DNA of 64,000 nt, from positions 822,482 through 886,481 of the forward strand of contig CM039509.1 of the NCBI GenBank assembly GCA_022432975.1, read 5' to 3'. The position numbers were made by a program, and so were the translations under genes. Shown piece after piece: positions 30,570-42,900 of the stretch. Under the pieces are notes generated by a model, which saw only the letters and a program-made list of their open reading frames with translations, had not been told where the DNA came from and made no database searches. Each line of letters starts with the position of its first letter. Position 1 is the first letter of the stretch. The DNA is from Begonia masoniana. Taxonomy: Eukaryota > Streptophyta > Magnoliopsida > Cucurbitales > Begoniaceae.

Positions 30570-31213
30570 AAAGGAGGTCTGTCAATGCCAGACGTGCCGT
30601 GAAATTGGCCTGGGTTCTTATCGATTGAATTTCGCAATCAGATATGTCGAGAGCAGTATGAGCTGGATCTGTTACATCGCTCGGTGATGCATTCGAAGGC
30701 CGTCGACTTTAAAGGTTGGGAGTCCTTGGAGATTCAGGAGATGTTCGACATAATCGACATGCACGGGTCTACAGTGTGCAGGGCGATAACTACGACCGAA
30801 TTGTTCGCCGAGTTTTACCGGGAGGTTGGGAGTCATAAAGACATACATCCTGAGTACGGATATTGAGATTACTGCAGAGACGGTCAATGAGTTGATTAGG
30901 TTTGCCGAAGAATTGGCAGAGAGATACTACCATGCCTCCCAGGACTGTCCTTTTGTCGGATCGGCCGAGGGAATAGAGTTCATTAGACAAATTCATTGAC
31001 ACTCTGACATTATGGAGTTCGTTGAGCCAAGAACCAGATACTTAAATGTCAGAGCTCGGGTTGTTCAACATGCTGTATCACACCCGTCTACTACGACATA
31101 AATATAGAGATCTCGTTAGTTGCATGGATCTCTATGTCATGGAGAAGCTGTACAGCGGGAGGAGATTTGACCCCGACTTTGTGATTTTAAGTCACATGGG
31201 TGAGATCATGTAA
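30570..31213 (+). pseudogene. Broken ORF with putative plant transposon protein domain
   Basis: Three frames each carry part of one domain: WESLEIQEMFDIIDMHG and TTTELFAEFYREV (30684-30866), STDIEITAETVNELIRF (from 30853), and RYLNVRARVVQHM then DLYVMEKLYSGRRFDPDFV (31030-31213). The spacing and motifs match ORF3 of the SIRE element (FYANL; TIELTSKSINELFG; TIRARLLHQM; IYMKFPVDIGYIILRRM). At least two frameshifts and stops make it non-functional. What the domain does is not known to me. Confidence 0.65.
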
Positions 31214-32080
31214 CAACCAGCACCTTGGTCAGATATTTATCCCGTGTTTTATTACAGAATGATTTATGGAATAAGTTGATTTCAAAAGAAAAGTAGGTTT
31301 AGTGGCAAGATTGTAATTAAAGTTGATTTGAATCGTAATAAATAGAAAAAGGAAAGTCTAAAACCTCATTTAAACCTCTTCTGTAGCCGACTTTTCCTCT
31401 CCAGGCGATTTCCTCCACCATTGATCAGCTCTTCCTCCACTCTTTTCGAAATCTTAAGCTCTAGGTAAGGTTTAAGTGATTCACTCATTAAGTCTTCGAT
31501 TTAAGGATGATTATTGGTTGATGTTTGAAGATTGAGAATCGGCCGATGTTAGAATAATGATAGTATTTTTGAGTTTTCTTATTTATGGTATTGGTGATAG
31601 GATTTTAGATATTGTTGATGTTAAGTTTGAAAATCTGACATTGGTATGAATCTGGTAGTTTTGGCACACTAATGCCATCAATGCTAGTGAAGATTAAGCT
31701 ACGCACACAAGGTGCTCGACTAAACGACTTAGAGGTTTAAACTAGATTCTAGGATGATTTCTTTAATTATGATTTTACCAGCTTTGAGTTTACATTATTT
31801 CGGATATATTTAACATTGTAAAGTGAAATGCTCTAGGTGAAGAAGATCTAAAGGGAAGTGCACGGATTGCTAAGGAAGCCGGGTAAGTGAGTGTATTAGG
31901 ATTCCGGCCATTAGAACCCTACATCACGAGGACGTTAGGAAGATCTTAAGGATAATGTCTTGATGTTCATGATCTGTACCATGATATATGCTGAATGTCT
32001 GAGTTTTCTCTAGTGTGAAGTTCTGTTATGCATACATAATCCATGCATCATGATTTATCTTCCAAGTATACGAAAATGCT
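31209..32080 (-). mobile_element. Fragment related to the TGTAACGACC LTR superfamily
   Basis: TGTAACAACC at 31209 resembles the ends of the two solo LTRs, and the complement of 31885-31925 (GTGATGTAGGG...TTACCCGG) parallels their GATGTAGGCCC...TACTTACCTG block. This suggests a decayed minus-strand LTR piece inside the Mutator-like element. No right edge or target duplication was found. Confidence 0.35.
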
Positions 32081-32221
32081 TTATCTTCGAAGGACAACCG
32101 TTGTTTTTAGATCGGTCGTCCGTTTTCGGGCATATACAGCGAATAGACAGTGATCGGTCGTCCGCTAGAGTTTGATTTGTTATGTTTTGGATAATTTAAG
32201 ATTTAGATTGGAAAAAACCCA

Positions 32222-33424
32222 ATTATTAATTATACACCAACTTTGTCGATTTTTGTAACACCATTCATTTTATAGGAAAAATCTTCCAATCCAATCTTAG
32301 AAAATATCTGTCAACTTTTTAATAAATAAAATAAAATCCCCAAGGATATTTTTTTTCTTTGCATAAGATTTGTAACTTATTCCGGCGGGGACATGGACAC
32401 GTGAGATTTTGGTCAAAGTGGACAAATCCGATAAAAAGTTAAGTGTTACACTGTTACCCATGGTTAAAATCAGAAATAGTTTTTGATAAATTAAAGTTAT
32501 CTTAGATGGAGTTTTAGATAATGTTTGGATTCTAAAGTAATATGTATACAAAATGATGTCTCCGACATTTTCTGTAGAAAGCAATCCCAGTGAAATTAAG
32601 GTATTCCCGCTAGTGAAAGAGGTATTTCCTCCCCCACTATCCTAATTGACTCCATAAATTATACAAGCTCTATATTTCTCGACGATCTCACTATTCGACT
32701 CCTTTTCAACGTCTTCATCGGTCTGCTTAGGAAGTTTCACGACGGTTTGCCATTCATTTTTTGTGTTCGTTCCAGGCCAAGTCGTATGAGTCGTTTATAC
32801 AACAGTTGATGAAGGTAAGTTACTCCCCTTTGCCCTTGTAATGCACGTTCTCATAGAATGAACCTTATCTATTTCCACCGGCATCACTTTGTGGATATGT
32901 TACTGGAACGACTTGATCTCTGTTAAATAATATGATATTGTTCAATTTTCATCCTATGAAATATTATTTTTGATTTTTATTTTTCCAAGTGACGTGTAAT
33001 TGTACGATTGATCTGCTCGTGATGGCCATGATCAAGCGATTAGTTACTATGGTAATTTTTCACTTTTTATCATTTAAATTTATAAGTTGACTCGTTGATA
33101 TAATTAATTATAAATTTAATAAATTTCTCTAAGCAAGAATAGCCACTTGCTGGCTTTAATTCTCATCCGTGGTCCTATCACCCACTTGTCCTACTTAATG
33201 TGGACCATTTTAATGTGGCTACATGTCTATCCTTTCTCTCTCATGCATAGTTGCATATAAGTCATAAGATTCATTTGAAGCGTACAAATATTTGGCCATA
33301 TATGATCGACACACGAGCTCCTGCATACGCACATTGAACTAATTATTGTTCGACACGTCTGTAAGTATTTAAAGAGAGTAGAATATGAGCATAAACCTAA
33401 CATGACTCGTGATATAAATAAAAG
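32222..33424. other. Intergenic spacer, nothing recognised
   Basis: AT-rich DNA between the Mutator-like element and the MITE remnant. I see no open frame with family resemblance and no RNA gene. Confidence 0.5.
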
Positions 33425-33800
33425 AGTTTTTTTATTTTAAACCTTAAAGTATGATTTTTTTTTTTAAAAAAATCCTTAAAATTTACTATTTATCGAACCA
33501 AACCTCAAAGTATCATGAATAGTTAAGTTCCTTCTTTACTTTATAAATTAATTTTAAATAAATACCAAACGATATTTAATTTAGTTGAAATGTTTAACAC
33601 ATGTTCCTCACATCATTAAAAGATGAGCTGAAAATTATCGTGATTTTCTGACATTTGTACGATTTATTATAATTGTTTTATAAAATAATTTACTAAAATT
33701 TTAATAAATCGTACAAGTGTTAGAAAATCACGAAAATTTTCAGATTAACTTCGCATAATGCGGAAATCATGTGATAAAAATTTCAAGTAAATTGAATACA
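33425..33800. mobile_element. Decayed copy of the 26-kb MITE family
   Basis: Blocks such as TTTATAAATTAATTTTAAA, GATGAGCTGAAAATTATCG, TTTGTACGATTTAT and AAAATCACGAAAATTTTCAGA match the arms of the element at 26011-26691 in the same order, again as an inverted repeat. The CACGTG palindromes are absent. It ends about 150 bp before the CCR4-like start codon and so may lie in that promoter. Confidence 0.65.
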
Positions 33801-33961
33801 TTGAATACGAGAGGGCCGCAGTTTTTTTTTTTAAATAGTCTAAAAGCATTATCCTATTATATATTCCAATGAAGGGAAACTGGGATAGAGCAGAAGCCGT
33901 TAGTATCAGAATTTGCGAGGTGGGAAGAAGAAACACTATCCACTGAGACTCTGCACTTCCA

Positions 33962-36900
33962 ATGGCAGTGGGTTTTGATCCTGTCTCTTGTCTCTCTGGC
34001 TGCCTGGCTATGTCTACTCCATCTTTTACCTCTGCCTCCTCCATCTCCCTCCCTTTCTTCTTCTCCAATTCCACTTCCTCTGGTTGCTACAGGTCTTGCG
34101 TTAACGTTGATGCTTCGTCTCTCTCGTCATCATCACTGTCGTTTTCGACGAGCTCTGTTAGCCGTAGACGGTGCTATTCTCTCAGAGGGGGACGGTATGA
34201 CGAGGAGCATGAACTTGTGCGCCAGTGGATTGAAGCTGATCAGCCTTTTCCTTCTGACGGTATTTCTTTCTAATTTCGAAAATTATTTTACTTTCCAATA
34301 ATTGAATCTCTCTGAGATTTTTTTCTTCTTTTGGAATTTTTTCATCTGACGACTAAATAATTAAGTTCTACCTTAGTTTTGCTCCAGTTTTGCAATTTCT
34401 TCCAGTAAGTTTTGGGAAATGTTGTTCTGATTTGCGATTTGATCTCTGAATTTCTCCTTCTTTTTTTTTCTGCTTGCTCTCATTGGACAAGAATGTCTCA
34501 AAGAATACATTGTATTTTATTGTTGAATTTTGGAATTTGAGTAAAGGTCTAACGGCGATGTTTTTGTTGGATTATGATCCAGACAGGTTTACAGTTGTAT
34601 CATATAACATTTTGGGCGATAGAAATGCATGGAAACACAGATATCTATATGAAAATGTTCCTCCCCGCTATCTTAAGTGGGACCAGCGCAAGAAAATTAT
34701 ATGCAGTGAACTTTTTGAATTGAACCCCGACATAATCTGCTTTCAAGTAAGGGTTTTTATTTTTATTTTTCATGTTTGGAATTTCCATATTGGTATGCTG
34801 CACAAATTAGTGCCTACTTTTGAATTCGGATATGTGCAGGAAGTGGATAATTTCTTTGATCTTTCTGACATCTTTGTCAAAGCTGGATATGTTGGTTCTT
34901 ACAAGGTGATCTTTTACTTTTCAAACCGTAATCGTACTTGACACTCATTTTTACTTCTTTCTCTCTTTTTAATTCATGGTTTTGAAAACTTGTAGTAGTT
35001 CAATATATTATCAGTGAGTCAGTCCTTTAAACATAACCCACTCATTCTTGGTTTTGTTAGATTGAAGAAAAGTACGTTTCAAATGGTATATTTTTCCATC
35101 TGATACTGATTTTAATCAATTTTTAGGTCCTAAATCATAATATTTTTGGTATGCTTGTGTACTTTCAGTTTCTGTAATGCTTTATGCTAAGTGGCATAAT
35201 AAAGAGTGACTAGTACTTTTTTTGATAGATTGAATATCTACGCTTTTGCTAGTTGGAAATTTATGCTCTTCAAAATGAAAATGAAATAAAAATAAACATT
35301 TATTTCTTCGTACATTTATATGATTCAAAGCTTAGAAAATAAAGTAAACCTTAAACCAGCTTCTTAAATTGGCAGAGACGCACTGGGGATTCTGTTGATG
35401 GTTGTGCTATATTTTGGAAGTCTGACAAGTGAAATTGCTATCTTTTATTTGGTTTATTTGCTCATGCTAATGTTAAATAGTGAAACAAATTGAGGAACTC
35501 TGTCTCTTCGTTTTGCAAGGTTTGGACTATTAGATGAAGAGGGCATTGAATTCAAGAGTTTTAATCTCCGTGATAATGTTGCTCAGCTCTGTCTTTTCGA
35601 GGTACCAACATATGAAATTTTGGTTGGTGCAGTTGAGCTGGTTTATTATTTAGATTCTCTCTTGATGTATATTTATGTCATTTGGTTATGATAGTTTCAC
35701 AAAATTGTCGTTGACCATCTTATTGAATAAATACAAAACTAATCTGTTTTCCTTTACCAAAATCATGGAGTAATCACTATAGGTTAATGGATCTCTAAAA
35801 TGATGGACGGAGATTTTAGATTTCAATTCTTCGATAAAAATAGTTTGGTTTTGTTGTCTCCAAGTCAAACGGTCATAGAAGTAAATATGTGCTTCTAATT
35901 ATAATTGTAATTTGTAATATGTAATTTGCATTTTGTAATTTGTAGTTCTATGGCTTTAACATAAATTTCACATTTTTTAGCATTAGACCATTTCCTTTCT
36001 GCTTTGATATTAGAAGTTTTTGCTGTTAAATAATTTTAAATTGCTAAGCGGGTAGCAAATGTTAAGTGGCAGGGCAGCTGCAACTTTGAATTAGTAGAAG
36101 TATGATTGTGGACTCGCTGGCTTTTAACTACCTGTCATGAATTTTTAAACATGAAGTAGAAAGCCGCAACAACAGAAACTTAATGTGCATGTCATACAGT
36201 GATCTACTTCTTTGTTTTCTCTATGTTTGGACGCTTATAATCCATGATATTGTAATTCTGTTTAACATATTATTATCTTTACTTACTTTGTATAGTAAAA
36301 TGCATTATCATTACAGTTAAAACTCATTAAACAGCCAACAAATTAGTACTTTATTTTACCAGCTTTTTATTGGACTTTTAATCTTCTTACTGCATTTTCT
36401 TTGATGTTATTATTTTTTTATTTTTTTTTTTTTTTGCTTTTTTTTAACTTATTGGGGATTCATGATTTCATATCCATTACTCATTTAACCTATTTCTTAT
36501 GCAGGCAGATGCCTAAAGCAGGATCAAGAAAATTATTGATTGGTAATATCCATGTGCTTTATTACCCAAGGAGGGGGGATGTTAAATTAGGTCAAGTAAG
36601 TTGTGATTTTTCCTACTGGAATTACTTGATCTCTTTTCTTACAAACTCCATGAAGGTTGTTTTATTATTGCATAGCTTTGTTTAGATGTCAGGATAATGA
36701 TAAGGTGCATTTTCTTTTTTGATGGATGATGCTCTCTATATCTTGCAGTTGCAACTGTGAGAATTTGATTGCTACTTTATAAGGAGTTTTATGTCTGATT
36801 TTTTTAAGGAATAATTTGAGAAAAAGACAACCTTGAGATATGGTAATCAAATTCTAATCAAAAGACAAGTTTAAACAATAGTCTTAAACCCATAATACGA

Positions 36901-39900
36901 ATACGGAAGAAATGAGTCCCATCCAAAATTCAAGTGTTCACTTGGGTTTTGGTGAAAGAGAAGCTCTATACAAGCAACCAATTTCAGAAGAGAAATCTGA
37001 TACAGTCCCTGTATCTTGAAGAATCAAAACACTCATCAGCAACAATTTAGAGTTCAATCATAGCTAAACCACAACACACAAAAAACTACAAACTTTCGAG
37101 AGGTTTGCACTCACACTCCACAGTTTACTTTCAAATTCTCAATGACCCTTCCCCTTCCCAAAAAGCTCCCCTGAAATGCCCCTCAACCACTCCCTAAACA
37201 TAACATTAAAAGTCCACTACCGTAACAAAACACATATAACAATTACACCATAGTTTACCCCTAATAATAACGTTGGGAACACATATCTGAGGCTTCATTT
37301 ATCCCCTCTCATTCTCCTTGCATAAGTGAATTTGAATGGAGGAGATGTATCAAAATCCTAGAAAAGCCTTATCTCAACATTGTTGTTCATTGTGTAAGAC
37401 CGAAAGTGAAACTAGCAACTACATTATGATCAAATGTGAAATGGCTAGACAGCTGCGGGCAAAGTTCTTTTTATCTTTCAATCGGTCAAAGGACATTTAC
37501 TATATAATATTAGGAGCATTATTATTGATATTTCTATTGTAGATGGAATATATCATGAGAGGAAGTTAATTTAGAGATTCAATATTCTAGTTATCTGTTG
37601 GATTATTTGGATTTATTACAATGCGATTATATTTGAGGATAAATTTCTGAAAATCGATTTATAAGATAACGTTAATTTTTTTATTGCCAAGTGAACTTAT
37701 ATCCCTAAATATATTAAGAGTTATTTTTTTCAATTGGAGAGAAAATATTTGTCACTACGTTTGCTAGTTCTTTGTAAAAGATGATCTTTTTCCCTCGTGA
37801 AACTTTGTGTATTATTCTTTTAATGAATTTCGTTTCTTATCTTAAAAATAAAAAAAGTAGTCTAAAATCTATAATCAAACAAAGTTTCCATTTATTGTTT
37901 TGAAAAAATAATGGAAAATCATACTAAACAAGTGGAAATATTTTAAATTCTACTGAATCCAAGTAATATCAAAATGTTGATTTTAAATTCTTAATTTTTG
38001 TATAAGAAACAGAAACAATGTTTTAAAAGGAAGAAATTACAAGAGAATAGAGTGAAAACTCCTCTCGAAAAAAGTAGGCAGGGGCACACTTAGCTCACAA
38101 CCTCACAACAATTTCTAATTAGAGAGAATCAAACTGGATGGATAATTATTATAAACTCATTTAGCATTAGTAAAATGAATGTTATTGAAATAAAAGGAAT
38201 CTCATTTAATTTCCTTAAACACGTTTTTTACAAGTAGTACTATGTCTCCTTCATAGGATGATTCTAATCTAGGAAAAAATAATAAACCCTACAAATCAGG
38301 GATACAAGATATAAAACAACAAATAAGGAATAATTTGCTAATTTCTAGCTAATTGATTTTTGACCTAATTATGCCAACAGTTATATAAAAGATCGATACT
38401 TGACTCTTTTTTCTCAAATAGTAAACAATTGCGTTGAATCTCAAAATAACCCAAAAAATTGTGAAAATAGTTAGTTTAAAGATTAATTTTCACTTCTTAT
38501 CCTATTGAAAAACTTAATGAACAAGCTCTGAATGTTTGGGTGCACTCTCACAGTTTTATTGAAAAGGGAGAAAAAGTATAATTAAATGTCTTTAATAAGC
38601 TCACAATTAGTTATAACGTGGGTCATATTTTTCTCATGAGCTATACGTAAGTATAACAATGAGGGGAAAGAGGTATGAAGGGGTGTATCGCACTTCTACA
38701 ACTTTACTTTATAAAGAGCAAGACAAACACTTGGCTCTTAGATGAGACTCGTTTATTCTAGTCGAGGTTGTAAGAAGAGAAAATCCTAGAAGACCTAGAA
38801 GTAAGTCGAGAGAAGAGAGATCTTGAGGAAAAGTTTGTTGAATGATCATGTCGCTATCATCTGATGTTGGCAGTACACATCCTTGGAGAAAAAGAAAAGA
38901 TGATAATATGTTGATAGGAAAGCTCGACAAAATCTAAGATATTCATCTCTCCTTTATAGGTCAGAAGTCAAGAATTGTTGTGCTTGTGCCATGATTAAGA
39001 TAGATGCAACAACACAATTTTTTTATTACGCTACAGTTGATTAATGCCTAAAAAATGAGCACATAAAAGCAAATGTCCTGATCCACCTAGCTTATAAAAT
39101 GGGCTCCATTCTCTACCATAAAAGCAATGGATTCCTGAAAAAAAATGAATAATAAAGAAAACATTCTTCCAATGATTGAAAAATGAAATGGAATTAATGG
39201 AAGTAGTTGTCCATCCAAAAAGCAAGCTGTAAACCCATATTTGCTCTTAATTATTGTACGCTGCAAAGAACTCGTCTCCAAGGGAATCTATAAAGTTATT
39301 TCTCTAATAAAGCTTTGTTCCTAATATGAAAGCTCTTGAGCCCAAGTCTCGTTTGCGATTTGATATTTATAACAACCTCTCATTTTTTCTAGTGACTTTT
39401 GATTGATAGACTCTATAGAAATATTTAATTAGAAAAATTCCAGAATATTCGATTATAAAGATAATTTAGGCAGTTAAAAGTTAAATAATTAATTAGAGTT
39501 ATTAGTATCAAAGAAAGGAGAATAGTATTTGAAGGGAGTTGAAAAGTATTTTCTAAAATAGGAATTTAAGGGGAGAGTTAGAAAGCCTCTTGAATGTCTA
39601 CACTATCTTTGTAATTTCTTTGCAATCTTATTGTTCTATTCTTATTAATTCCTATAGGGTTCTTCTCGTTGATATCAGAGCATTTCGATAGTTGAGAATA
39701 AAATCAAATATCGTGTGAGATCGATGGAGGAAAATTTAGGTTCTCCATAGTGAATTTTAGTAGATTCGAGGTGTGTCGTAGGAGTTTGTCGCAATTGAAG
39801 AGAAGCTTAATATTGTGTTGGAAAAGTTGGAGAGACTATCCCTTCGGCAAGAAGGATCTAGTTCGGCAGATGATGAAATAATGTTCTATTCTAACTTTGA

Positions 39901-42900
39901 TCCTATGATGCAACAAAAGACTGAAGGTTCGTCGGGCAAAACAAAGGCAACAAGTCTACTTGGAAATCATCTGCATGGTTTAATGTTGGTGGAATCAAAG
40001 CATTCTTCCATCTGTGGGCGGAGCTTGGACCCGAGGAAGGTAGCCGACTTTGCCACTTCTAGTAGGATTTTTGAACTCATTGGGAGAGGAGGTGCCTTTG
40101 GAAGATGTGCCAAACAATCCATTGTATCGGATCAACAAAGAGTGTGAAGGAAAGTGTTTTCATGAACCAGAAAATGGAGATAGTGTTTTCATGAACCAGA
40201 AAATGGAGATATAAATTACGAACCAGCAAATGCAAGAGATCGAGGAAGACTCGTGCTAGTAGATCGAGGATACCCATTTTATGATGACGGGTTATGGCAA
40301 CAAATCTTATTATCATGACAAATCTGACCGACTGAAGGATGAGAGTTTTTTATGTGTAGCAAACCTGAAAGAAAACAGTAGAGCAACTACGAGTGTAACA
40401 ACAATGCTAAGACTCAGAAATTTTCCTTAAAACTAGTCACGAATACGGAAATTCACAAATTTTGAATACCTTAGTTCTGACCTTCTTGACGGAAGCAAAT
40501 GCAACAATACTCAATGATATTTCATAATCCTCCATTTTCCCACTTCATGCCCTAATATATAGCCAAGTAATCTCCCCACTATGATAACTAATTATGCCGC
40601 TCATCCTTTTAATTTTCTAATTTATCCTCACATCTTTCTTTGTTATTTCACCCTCATCAGGTTTCAACTGCAGTTTCGTCTACTCTGTTGAATGACTAAA
40701 GCTGTGGTGGGAGGTAATTCAGCTCTAGGTTTGAGCTTTGGTGGGAGACGCAAAATACTAAAGTTTGGGTTGTTGGAGAGAAAGTTAGAGGTCAGGCCTC
40801 GTGATGCAAATGACCCAACAAGTGAAGAGGAAATGGGCAGTTCTGAAATTTAGAGTGGGCTCATGTTGCAGTCAATCCATGAAATGAAAAATAACATGGT
40901 TTGGATGGTACAAGGGAAGAAATCACTGAATTTCAAAGACCTAGCTCATCCCATGCAGCTGTAAAAAGGGCCAACACCCTGTTGAGCAAAGCTTCTTCTC
41001 TTTTACTCTGCATGGATGCAAAGGCCTCACCTCTGTTCTTTTGTATATGGTGCTGATTTACACCTTATCAAGAGGGTTTTTACAGTCACCCTATTTTACT
41101 ACTGGAGATAAGCAATCTAATCGACAGAATCAATCATATCTGCAACAATATTTTTAGCAAGACACCAGACCAATAGTGTAGCAAACCCTTCAAATGTTTA
41201 ATTGACGACGAGTTGAAGGAAAAAAGAGAAAAGCATAAGATGAGGTACTTGTTGGGTAGAGAGTATTGATAGACCCTATAGAAATATTTAATTAGGAAAG
41301 TCCTAGAAGATCAGTTATAATTGTAATTTAGACAAATCAAAATTTAAATAATTAATTAGATTTTTTAATGTTAAAGGAAGGAGGAATAGTAATCAGGGGA
41401 TCGTGATAAGTATTTTTAAAATAGTGTTTCCAAGGGAAGAGCTAGGAAACCTCTCGAATATTTGCATTGTCTTTGTAATTTCTGTGCAGTCGCATTCTTA
41501 TTGTTATGTTCTTATCAATTCCCATAAGGTTCCTACTAGTTTGGTCATTTCTTAATTTCTTTCCAAAAATAATTCTAACTGCTAGAGAGTCTGAAAAGAG
41601 AGAGATAGTGGGTTGGTATATTATAAAAAACTGCATGATCAATGTGCTTTGGAATTCTATTGTGTACTATCCAGGTACATTCTTCATCACTAAGATGAAT
41701 AATGTAAGTTACTTTGTAATGTTCTATCTAGGTCTAATCTAATTTTACTATGTATAAACTTTTTAGGTTCACGTATGTTAAAACCCCACAACAAAATGAG
41801 ATCACTGCTAAAATAGATATCTGTTTCCATATGGTTGAGCATGGGAGTACCAGCAACTCTTTGGGGAAACAAATCTTAAGATGTCATACCTTATAAATTG
41901 GAGTCATCCACAGTTCTCAAGTTTGAAACACTTCTTAGTTGCTTACTTTTTTTTTCTCACTCTTAGCACCAAAAGTATTTATGGGTGTACTGTCTTTGAC
42001 CATACATGAAAATCGAGCACCTCCAAACTTGATCATAGAGCTGAAAAGTTTGTCCTAGTTGGACACTCTCTGACTCAAAATAAGTATAAATGGTATAATC
42101 CTCCATTTTTTGGGCAGATTTTCACCTCCGTAGCACCATAAGTGTTTTTGGGTGTACTGTCTTTGTCCATACACCTCCAAACTCGATCATAGAGCTGAAA
42201 AGTGTGTTGGACATTCTCAGTCTCAAAATGAGTGTAAATGGATAATCCTCCATTCTTTAGGCAAGAACTGGGGGACCTTTTTTTATGAGATATTCATTAT
42301 ACAATAATTTGAAAAATATTTCACTGTATAAACCTAGTGTCAAATTTGGGTTTATTAGGAATTGTTTTATGTCCTGAACATAGGAAAGAATCATTTGGCA
42401 ATTACACCAATCTTTAATTAAATTGTGACATAGATATAAATATGTTCTTGAGAAATGATACATTATATAATCATTTGAAAGTATTTCACAGTCACATAAT
42501 CATTTGAAAGTATTCACATTCATATATAACCTAGTGTCAAATGTGGGTTTGTTAGGAATTCTCTTCTGTCCTGAACATAGGAAAGAATCATTTGCAAACT
42601 ATACCAATCTAATTAAATGGTTTCATATATATAAACATGTTCCTTTTTGTCATGTCACATTTTTAATCTAATGTATGTTTCTTACGCACACACATATTAT
42701 GAGGAGTTTATCTGATTTGGTGTTGGTTCGTTGATTTTGTAGATTCGTGTGTTGTTATCTAGGGCGCAGATCCTGTCAGAGAAATGGTGTAAAGTTCCAT
42801 TTGTTCTTGCTGGTGATTTTAATAGTACCCCACAGGTGTCCTTGCAATTTTTACCATTCTATTTCCATTATTATTATTTAGTTTATCCGCAAATGCTTCT

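Larger units (their letters stand above)
29873..32221. mobile_element. Mutator-like element (MULE) with long inverted ends
   Basis: The left 180 bp and right 130 bp are inverted copies, sharing for example ATCAAACTCTAG/ATCAAACCCTGG, GACGACCGATCACTGT-type text and GACGACCGATCTAAAAACAA. The ends begin (T)GGGTTTTTTC / GGTTTTTTTC and are flanked by the identical 9-mer ATTATTAAT (29864-29872 and 32222-32230), the duplication size of the Mutator superfamily. No transposase was recognised. Inside are subterminal GACGACCG motifs, a broken ORF of the plant-transposon-domain type (30570-31213) and a stretch related to the local LTR superfamily. The left end is 88 bp from the P450 ATG. Confidence 0.75.

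Noticed and set aside
39815..40147. Independent protein gene in CCR4 intron 6
   Set aside because: Starts without an ATG right after a primer-site-like motif between two LTRs; best read as decayed gag.
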